Part shown: positions 6,100 through 12,351 of the stretch, piece after piece
Layout of the letters: each line of letters opens with the position of its first letter
Position numbering within the stretch: the first letter of the stretch is position 1
From: Bacteroidales bacterium UBA2295
GTDB taxonomy: Bacteria > Bacteroidota > Bacteroidia > Bacteroidales > Tenuifilaceae
Direction of reading: 5' to 3'
DNA: 13,577 nucleotides
Assembly (NCBI GenBank): GCA_002345825.1
Contig: DDWD01000208.1
Location: 1-13,577, forward strand
Program-made: the position numbers and the translations under genes
The notes under the pieces: model-generated
What the model was told of the DNA's origin: nothing
Databases searched by the model: none
Seen by the model: only the letters and a program-made list of their open reading frames with translations

Positions 6100-7314
6100 A
6101 TGAGCAGAGGAAAGGAGTCCAAACCACATATTGGTATTTACGGTCGACGGAACAATGGTAAAAGTTCGCTGGTGAATATGCTGGTGGGCCAGCAGGTAGC
6201 CATTGTGTCCGATGTGGCCGGAACAACTACCGATCCGGTAAAAAAATCGCTTGAGATACTAAACTTTGGCCCCGTAATACTTATCGATACGGCGGGTATT
6301 GATGATGTGGGAGATTTGGGGCAGCAGCGTATTGCCAAAACTCACGACTCCATTCGTCAGATTGATTTAGCCATTCTGTTAATAGCCAACAATACTTGGG
6401 GGAGTTTTGAGGATAACCTTGTGGCAGAGTTTAAACGTTTTGATGTTCCCTTCATTGTTGTGCATAGCAAGTATGATGTTTGCCCCATTAAGCCCGAGTT
6501 AAAGCTGATGCTGGAAAAGCTAGATGCGAAACCCTTGGTGATTGAGGTGTCCGCAAGAACAGGCACAGGTTTCGATACGTTGGTTGAAGCCATTCACAAA
6601 ACCATTCCCGAGGTTTCATGGCAAAAACCCACGCTGTTGGGCGGACTTGCTGGTAAGGGCGATGTGGTGCTGCTTATCACCCCAATCGATACCGAGGCGC
6701 CCGCTGGGCGACTAATCCTGCCCCAGGTGCAAACTATTCGCGATGCGCTTGATAACGACGCCGTTTCTATTGTACTAAAGGAGGACGAGTTGGAACACTT
6801 TTTAAAATCCACAGGCATAAAACCAAAGTTGGCAATAACCGATAGCCAGATGTTTGGAATGGTTAGCAGGATTGTACCAGTTGAAGTGCCGCTAACCAGC
6901 TTTAGCATTTTGCTGGCTCGCCTTAAGGGCGATTTTTATAGCTACATTGAGGGAACACCTGCTATATCGAACTTGAAAGACGGCGATAGGGTGTTGCTGC
7001 TCGAGAGCTGTTCGCACCATGTTTCATGCGATGATATTGGGCGAGTAAAAATCCCCAATTGGCTTTCCAAGTTTACTGGCAAAGAGTTGGAATACGAAAT
7101 GGTAGCTGGGCTAGACAACCTCCCCCGGCCGATTACAGATTACGCCTTAGTTATACAATGCGGAGGCTGTGTTGTTACTCGCAAGCAGCTAACGAATAGG
7201 CTACGCCCGGCAATTGAAGCAAATATTCCTGTAACCAACTTTGGTATGGCCATTGCCTATATCCATGGCATTTTCCAACGCGCTGTTGCGCCATTTACTC
7301 AACCCAAAATGTAA
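6100..7314 (+). CDS. hydF: [FeFe]-hydrogenase maturation GTPase HydF
   Basis: HydF is the GTPase scaffold that receives the two-iron subcluster built by HydE and HydG and delivers it to apo [FeFe] hydrogenase. From ATG 6100 the protein is 404 residues, normal for the family. The N-terminal G domain has the P-loop GRRNNGKSS (15-23), G3 DTAGI (63-67), SKYD (123-126) and SAR (151-153). A dimerisation region follows. The C-terminal cluster domain has CSHH (C304, H306) and QCGGC (C354, C357), then a conserved-looking end with NFGMAIAYIHGIF. The usual family signature is CxH-x(46-53)-HCxxC; here spacing is exactly 46 but the second histidine is Q353. No hydE, hydG or hydrogenase gene is in the window. 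Its 3' end overlaps the convergent Ig-repeat gene by 20 bp. Confidence 0.93.
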   Translation: MSRGKESKPHIGIYGRRNNGKSSLVNMLVGQQVAIVSDVAGTTTDPVKKSLEILNFGPVILIDTAGIDDVGDLGQQRIAKTHDSIRQIDLAILLIANNTWGSFEDNLVAEFKRFDVPFIVVHSKYDVCPIKPELKLMLEKLDAKPLVIEVSARTGTGFDTLVEAIHKTIPEVSWQKPTLLGGLAGKGDVVLLITPIDTEAPAGRLILPQVQTIRDALDNDAVSIVLKEDELEHFLKSTGIKPKLAITDSQMFGMVSRIVPVEVPLTSFSILLARLKGDFYSYIEGTPAISNLKDGDRVLLLESCSHHVSCDDIGRVKIPNWLSKFTGKELEYEMVAGLDNLPRPITDYALVIQCGGCVVTRKQLTNRLRPAIEANIPVTNFGMAIAYIHGIFQRAVAPFTQPKM

Positions 7315-8986
7315 TGGTTTGGGAACTCTCGTTGCCCAGCCTGTCCATTGCCTTTAGCGTAACGGTATTAAGCTGATTGGGCTTAAAGCCGCTCAGGGGT
7401 TGCGAGTAGCTTCTCTCTCTACCTTCGTTTACGGTTACGGTAATTCGGTCAACTCCAACTTTATCGTCGGTGGCTGCAACAAACAATTGCATATTTGGAG
7501 AGAACACATTTAGTTCCGCCCCATCAGCTATATGTTTTTTATGAGGTTTAACCGAGAAGTGGTAAAATAGCTGAGGTGCTTTGGTGTCAACCCCAAAGCT
7601 AAACGATGCGATGTTGAGATTTTCCACATTATCCCATGCGCTGCAGTTTACGTTATGATATCCCTCTTTCGCAATGTTGAACGAAGCAGAATATTCCTGG
7701 GGTAAGCCATCGCTTAGACGATATTCAATTCTGTTTAATCCAGAGCCTTTATCGGCAGCATTTATGTTGATTTTGGTGTTAGGCCCAATCCATGTAGTAT
7801 CGCGTAGCGTGATTCTTTTACCGGTGAACGAATGGGTAATGTTAGGGCCAGTAATGTCAACCTCAGGCATTGCGAATTGCTGTCCTTGGGCGTCGCTGGT
7901 ACCCTTGTTTCCCACATTGTCTATTGCGTATGAACGTACGGTTAATGCTCCCGTAATTTCCGAGAGAAAAATGGGTTTTTCGTAAAGTTGGAATGGGGAA
8001 TTGTTGATGGAGTAGAAGATTTCCTTAACGCCTGCTTTATTATCAACAGCTACAATTCGAAGTTGGCTGCGCCCCGATGAATACTCACGCCCAGCAACCA
8101 TATATGTGTTCCCCGATATCTCCTCGAAAACCATTGGTGGAGTTCGATCAACAAAAAATGTATAAGTTTGGGTTTCTTCAGTGTTCCCAACATCATCCAC
8201 GGAGAACCAGCTAATGGAATGCTCTCCTTCGGAAAGATTTGAGAGGGTAATAGGCTTGTTATATGGAGTATCTTTGCCACTGTTTATAGAGTAAAGCGTA
8301 TGACGAATACTTAGGGAGTCGATAGCATTAAGCTCTAAACGCGAACTTGACGCTAACACCTCGTCGTGATGAGCACCATTAATGGTGAGAGTGGTTGTGG
8401 GGGGCGTTGTGTCAATTACTATAATTCGTTCTCCCTCATCCTCTCTATTCCCTACGTTGTCGATGGCGTAAAAGCGCACGGTAAATTCTCCATCCTTATC
8501 AAAGGTAAAGGGCTGCGAGTAGGGTCTAAATTCCGATTCGTTTACCGAGTAATAGATTTCCTTCACACCTGCATCTGGGTCATGCGCAGCTAGCTCGAGC
8601 ACTGCATTTCCCGAAAGAAAAATCTTTTGGCCTCGTTGTATGCCCTCTTTCGTGTCGAAATTTGGAGATGTTTTTGGTGCTAATCCATCTGCAAACAGGT
8701 CGAAACGGATTTTGCGTCCCAAGTAAAGATCCATATGCGTTAGGTAATGTACACCGTGACCATCCCAGTACATAGGGTTCCCTTCGGGCTGTATGCTTTT
8801 TACCCTAACGGCATCCTCACCAGTGGGCGAAGTGGATATGTACAGGTAAACTGGCGTGCCGGGGTTTACAAAGAGCCGACCGGTAGAATCAATATGGAAA
8901 GAGTTAGTATCCTGAGCAAACAACCCTTGCGCTGCAAAGGCTATGTACATTGTGGCTAGTGTGAAAAGATATTTGAAAATCTTCAT
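7295..8986 (-). CDS. Exported Ig-like/OmpL47-type repeat protein
   Basis: A 563-residue secreted or surface protein. A signal peptide (1-25, ending GLFAQ) is followed by a region (about 31-115) containing PMYWDGHG and ADGLAP. About five beta-sandwich repeats follow, each closing near a (Y/F/W)xxxDxxGN motif: AIDNVGN (174-180), SVDDVGN (262-268), AIDNVGN (354-360), a degenerate AWDNVEN (450-456) and AMDRLGN (546-552). Paired motifs such as VKEIYYSVNES and VKEIFYSINNS mark the repeats. This pattern matches OmpL47-type/bacterial Ig-like domains. No catalytic motif and no type IX secretion C-terminal signal is evident, so it is likely an envelope structural or binding protein. It starts 21 nt after the stop of its OmpA-domain paralogue and is probably co-transcribed with it. 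Partner unknown. Confidence 0.82.
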   Translation of the reverse strand: MKIFKYLFTLATMYIAFAAQGLFAQDTNSFHIDSTGRLFVNPGTPVYLYISTSPTGEDAVRVKSIQPEGNPMYWDGHGVHYLTHMDLYLGRKIRFDLFADGLAPKTSPNFDTKEGIQRGQKIFLSGNAVLELAAHDPDAGVKEIYYSVNESEFRPYSQPFTFDKDGEFTVRFYAIDNVGNREDEGERIIVIDTTPPTTTLTINGAHHDEVLASSSRLELNAIDSLSIRHTLYSINSGKDTPYNKPITLSNLSEGEHSISWFSVDDVGNTEETQTYTFFVDRTPPMVFEEISGNTYMVAGREYSSGRSQLRIVAVDNKAGVKEIFYSINNSPFQLYEKPIFLSEITGALTVRSYAIDNVGNKGTSDAQGQQFAMPEVDITGPNITHSFTGKRITLRDTTWIGPNTKININAADKGSGLNRIEYRLSDGLPQEYSASFNIAKEGYHNVNCSAWDNVENLNIASFSFGVDTKAPQLFYHFSVKPHKKHIADGAELNVFSPNMQLFVAATDDKVGVDRITVTVNEGRERSYSQPLSGFKPNQLNTVTLKAMDRLGNESSQTITFWVE

Positions 8987-9007
8987 CTTGTCCCTTTGGT
9001 TTTGGGG

Positions 9008-9955
9008 TTAGTTTTCATCTACTTGCGTTATCACAAACTCAACTCGTCTGTTCTCCCTATGTTTCGAGGCGGGACAATCAACGCCCTCTCCACACTCATT
9101 CAGTAGCATGGTCTCGCCATATCCTTTGGCTTTTAGCCGATGTTCTGGAATGCCTTTATCTTTTAAGTAGTTGACTGCAACTTGAGCGCGGCGTTCAGAG
9201 AGTTGAAGGTTGTAGCCAGAGTCCCCCCACGAGTCGGTATGTGCTCCAATTTCCAGATGAATCTTGGGGAATTGCTTCAATATTTCAGCCAGTTTGTTCA
9301 ACTCTGATATTGATTTTGTGTTGAGCGATGTACTGTTGGATTCAAAGTAGATGTTTTCCATTTGCACAGCGGCCTTGCTGGTGGTTATAATTCTGAAAGT
9401 TAACGGTGCCTCTACGTTTCCCACATTATCGATTGAGTATGTTTGTGCCGAGAATTCCTTGTCGCCCAAAAAGCTAATAGGGGCACTTGCTGCTGAGAAC
9501 TCGCTGCTGTCGACAGATAAGTATGATTGCTTAACACCCGACATATCATCCTTTGCTTGCAGCGTGGCCTGCGCACCGCTTTGGGCAAAGTATATATTGT
9601 TGTATCTGAATATTAGGCCCGATTCGAAGTGTAAGGCAGTGTTGGGTGCCAATCCGTCGGCCATAATACGGAACCGAATGTTCATTCTTCTTTCAAGATC
9701 TTTATGCACAATGTAGTGTTTACCAGCCCCATCCCACTGCATAGGGTTGGCCGCCTTGTCGGAACTGGGTACAAGCATAAGCTGATCCTCAGCATCGGCA
9801 GGGGCAATAAAGATGTAAGCCGGGGCATCGGCTCGGGTGTAAACCTGCCCTGTGCTATCGACATATAGCTGTGCCTGTTGCTGCGAGGGGTTTTGTCCCC
9901 AAGCAAGGCTTGATAACATAAAGCCAAATAATATGGAGAAGTAAAGATGTTTCAT
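9008..9955 (-). CDS. Exported OmpA-family peptidoglycan-binding protein with Ig-like N-terminal module
   Basis: A 315-residue envelope protein. It has a signal peptide (1-20, ending SLAWG), then a module (about 31-182) with PMQWDGAG, ADGLAP, VKQSYLSV and SIDNVGN, and a C-terminal OmpA/MotB domain (about 198-312). The OmpA domain shows IHLEIGAHTDSWGD, LSERRAQVAVNYL and HRENRRVEF, including the aspartate and arginine expected to bind diaminopimelate in peptidoglycan. It has no OmpA beta barrel, so it probably sits in the periplasm or at the outer membrane and holds the N-terminal module against the cell wall. The first 182 residues align without gaps to the downstream Ig-repeat protein. It lies 45 nt after the SpoIIE gene; a weak -7-like box TACATTTA (9990-9983, minus strand) could add a local promoter. 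Confidence 0.88.
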   Translation of the reverse strand: MKHLYFSILFGFMLSSLAWGQNPSQQQAQLYVDSTGQVYTRADAPAYIFIAPADAEDQLMLVPSSDKAANPMQWDGAGKHYIVHKDLERRMNIRFRIMADGLAPNTALHFESGLIFRYNNIYFAQSGAQATLQAKDDMSGVKQSYLSVDSSEFSAASAPISFLGDKEFSAQTYSIDNVGNVEAPLTFRIITTSKAAVQMENIYFESNSTSLNTKSISELNKLAEILKQFPKIHLEIGAHTDSWGDSGYNLQLSERRAQVAVNYLKDKGIPEHRLKAKGYGETMLLNECGEGVDCPASKHRENRRVEFVITQVDEN

Positions 9956-10000
9956 TCAGGTTTTGTTTAGGTAGAGTGCCTTAAATGTAGTAAAAAAGTT

Positions 10001-11920
10001 TTACAAATCAACCTCACCGGGCACTACCTTAAACCCAATAATTATTATGTCGTCAATTTGCTTATGCTCATTCCCCATCCAGCCGGCCATTTTCTTTTTA
10101 AGCACTAATGCTTGCTCCTGCATTGGCAGATGATTTGTGTCGAGTAGCAGCTGTTTGAACGATTTGGTGCCAAACTTCTTACCATTAATCCCTCCAAACT
10201 GATCGGTATATCCATCGGAAAAGATGTAGAAAGAGGTTGGTTTTTCAACATTAATGGTATGTAAAGAGAACTCGCGCTCCCCTTCCTTTTGCATCCCTCC
10301 AATGGGGTAAACATCCCCCTTAATGTAGGTGAGCTCGCCTTCTGAAACCGTAATCAAGGGGTTTTTGGCTCCTGAGTAAAGCACTTTTCTTCCTTTATCG
10401 GTAATTGAGCAGAGGGCCATATCCATTCCATCGCGATTGTCGGTTGTGTCCTGCTTTAGCAGGTAACGAATGGCGTTGTGTAACTTTCTTAGAATTTGGT
10501 TAGGTATGATTGTCCCATTACGGGTAATGGTTTCGAGCAGATTAAATCCGATCATGCTCATGAATGCGCCTGGAACCCCATGCCCTGTGCAATCAACAGC
10601 CGAGATGAGGAAACCTCTCTCGGAGTTTTCGAGGCTAGGAATTTTTATGAAATTATCGCGGGGATTCTCTCGTAAGGCTTTGGGCGAACCATAGCCAGTA
10701 TACCAGTAGAAATCGCCGCTAACAATATCGCGGGGTTGGAAGTATACCATCGAGTCGGGGAATACGCTGCTAAGGTTACACGGGTTAGGCAGGAGGGCTT
10801 CCTGAATTCGTTGTGCATAGTTTATGCTGCTGGTGATATCGCGGTTTTGCTTCTCAATCCTGTTGAATGCAAACCCAAGGTCTTGGTTTACCTGCTCAAT
10901 CAAGTCCTTTTGCTCGGCAATTTCCTTGTTTTGTTTCTGTAGTTTTTGGTTAGCTTTCTTTTTAATATTGAGGTTGTACAGAAATAGGGTGGCAAAGCTT
11001 ACTACCACAAAAATTATAAAGATAAATACATTCCTTACCAGCCTCTGGTTTTTTATTATGGCATCCTGTAGCTCCTTTTCCTTGCTAAGCAAATCGATTT
11101 GCATCTGCCTTTCCTTCGATATTTGCTCAACTTGCACCAAGCTCTCTTCCGTTTCTTTTAGTGCGCGCTGCTTGTCGAGCAGTTCCTCTTCAGTAGCCTG
11201 ACGCATTTGCTCAATCTCGCTAACCTCCGATTTTGCTTTTTCAACCATTTGTTGTGCCTGCATATCGCGTTTACGTATCTGTTCTCGTTGAATTTTTTGC
11301 GATATGGCAGTAAAGAGCGAGAAGTACTCTGCCGATTTTTCCTTTTGTCCCAGCTTTTCGTAAACATCAGTAAGGAGTGAGTAGCAGTTCCGGAGCATCC
11401 GCTCGTCGTTTAGCTCACGTGCCAGCGTATGGGCTTCCTCAAGGGTAGTGGCCGCATCGCTATGCTTTCCCAATTCCGACTGCACATTGGCTACATTGAT
11501 TAGCGTGGCTGCAATATCTGGTTTACGGTTCATCTTGCGGGCAATGGCAAGCGATTTTTGGAAATTGTCCAATGATTTGGGGTAATCCTCCTCATCGATA
11601 TAAACCATACCAATGTTGCTGTATAGCGTGCGCTGGGCATTAAGGTTGCCAATCTGCTTGTTAAAAGCAATTGTTTTTTCGAAGTATTCAACCGCTTTTT
11701 TGGGGTATCCGTTTATCCAGTATATGTTGGCCACTCGGTTTAGGTGGTAGGCTGCCTGGTTTATATCACCCGAATTAGCAAGGTCATCAGCCTGCTTAAG
11801 ATGATCTTCAACCTCTTTCACCAGGTTCTGGGGAAACTCTTGTTGGAATTGTCCAAATACATTGGACGCTCCTATAAAGAAAAAAGTTATAAATGTAAAA
11901 ACGACAGATTTAATTCTCAT
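10001..11920 (-). CDS. Transmembrane TPR/coiled-coil SpoIIE (PP2C-type) serine phosphatase
   Basis: From the ATG at 11920 the protein is 639 residues. A signal or anchor sequence (1-24, MRIKSVVFTF...) is followed by tetratricopeptide-like repeats (about 35-205), a charged coiled coil (about 210-290), one membrane helix (297-317), a second coiled coil (318-365), the linker SINYAQRIQEALLP (365-378) and a SpoIIE phosphatase domain (about 390-635). Metal-site motifs are SGDFYW, AVDCTGHGVPGAF (D443), DGMD (497-500), FSDGYTD (D569 region) and DDIIIIGF (623-630). The expected topology is periplasmic TPR and coiled coil with a cytoplasmic phosphatase, a one-pass receptor. By family, it dephosphorylates a serine on a partner such as an anti-sigma antagonist; no such partner is here. 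An upstream ATG (11956) is 7 nt from a -7 box and would lack a leader, so 11920 is preferred. Confidence 0.88.
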   Translation of the reverse strand: MRIKSVVFTFITFFFIGASNVFGQFQQEFPQNLVKEVEDHLKQADDLANSGDINQAAYHLNRVANIYWINGYPKKAVEYFEKTIAFNKQIGNLNAQRTLYSNIGMVYIDEEDYPKSLDNFQKSLAIARKMNRKPDIAATLINVANVQSELGKHSDAATTLEEAHTLARELNDERMLRNCYSLLTDVYEKLGQKEKSAEYFSLFTAISQKIQREQIRKRDMQAQQMVEKAKSEVSEIEQMRQATEEELLDKQRALKETEESLVQVEQISKERQMQIDLLSKEKELQDAIIKNQRLVRNVFIFIIFVVVSFATLFLYNLNIKKKANQKLQKQNKEIAEQKDLIEQVNQDLGFAFNRIEKQNRDITSSINYAQRIQEALLPNPCNLSSVFPDSMVYFQPRDIVSGDFYWYTGYGSPKALRENPRDNFIKIPSLENSERGFLISAVDCTGHGVPGAFMSMIGFNLLETITRNGTIIPNQILRKLHNAIRYLLKQDTTDNRDGMDMALCSITDKGRKVLYSGAKNPLITVSEGELTYIKGDVYPIGGMQKEGEREFSLHTINVEKPTSFYIFSDGYTDQFGGINGKKFGTKSFKQLLLDTNHLPMQEQALVLKKKMAGWMGNEHKQIDDIIIIGFKVVPGEVDL

Positions 11921-11962
11921 GGTTTGTAGGTTTTTTACCGCGGTGCTCAAATACAATTCCTA

Positions 11963-11970
11963 CAAATATA
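11963..11970 (-). promoter_or_regulatory. Putative -7 box of the SpoIIE-OmpA-Ig operon
   Basis: On the minus strand TATATTTG matches TAnnTTTG at all fixed bases, 42 nt upstream of the ATG at 11920. The leader would be about 35 nt. No clear -33 TTTG is seen at the proper distance. Confidence 0.4.
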
Positions 11971-12109
11971 TGCGAAACGCTAGTGGAGTATGCATTTATT
12001 GCCCTCAAAAAATGGTGATATTGGTCAATGAGAAAAAATATCTGTATGGTTTGACTTTGGCTTCTCCTTCAGATCCTAGTGAAAATCAACTTCAGGGCTG
12101 GTTTATCAG

Positions 12110-12292
12110 CTATTCCTTTTTCCTAATAAACGGAAGGATACTATACCCAACGCCCATTATAAAGATAAAGCCGATATAAAAACCTACTAAATCGAAGTGC
12201 TCATGTGGGATTTTGTTGTGCATTAAGGCGTAGATAATAGCTGCTGATATGATTAGCAGAATGGACACAAAGAGTGATTTTGATTTTGACAT
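12110..12292 (-). CDS. Small two-helix membrane protein, hypothetical
   Basis: A 60-residue frame with a basic start (MSKSKS), a hydrophobic helix (about 7-24), a short polar loop (HNKIPHEHFD), a second helix (about 34-54) and a basic tail (RKKE). This alternation of charged ends and two clean membrane segments is typical of real small inner membrane proteins and unlikely in a chance frame, although the open frame is short. It follows the MFS gene by 59 nt on the same strand and could be transcribed with it or alone. No family recognised and no function proposed. The 139 nt downstream, up to the SpoIIE promoter, show no gene or clear terminator. Confidence 0.55.
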   Translation of the reverse strand: MSKSKSLFVSILLIISAAIIYALMHNKIPHEHFDLVGFYIGFIFIMGVGYSILPFIRKKE

Positions 12293-12317
12293 AGTCTTTA
12301 ACGTTTTGATATTATCG

Positions 12318-12332
12318 AAAGCATCGTGCTTT
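12318..12332. other. Short perfect palindrome between the MFS and small membrane protein genes
   Basis: AAAGCA-TCG-TGCTTT is a 6-bp perfect inverted repeat with a 3-nt loop in the 59-nt gap. It has no T run on either side, so it is not a standard terminator. It might be an operator half-site pair or an RNA hairpin, or chance. Confidence 0.3.
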
Positions 12333-12351
12333 ACCGTTAATGTGTCTCTTG

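Noticed and set aside
7291..7320. Possible frameshift truncating HydF or the Ig-repeat protein
   Set aside because: HydF is full length with its conserved C-terminal block before the overlap, and the Ig-repeat protein ends after a complete final repeat, so both stops look natural.
9351..9716. A 121-codon plus-strand open frame
   Set aside because: It is antisense to the OmpA-domain protein's conserved N-terminal module and carries no domain of its own.
10824..11201. A serine- and cysteine-rich plus-strand open frame of 125 codons
   Set aside because: It is the antisense of the coiled-coil and membrane-helix part of the SpoIIE protein, whose codon pattern explains the composition.
11862..12179. 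A 105-codon plus-strand open frame across the SpoIIE start and the small membrane protein end
   Set aside because: It overlaps both neighbouring coding regions and the likely promoter, lacks any motif, and its composition looks like chance.
12318..12332. Intrinsic terminator for the MFS gene
   Set aside because: The hairpin is perfect but only 6 bp long and has no T tract on either strand.
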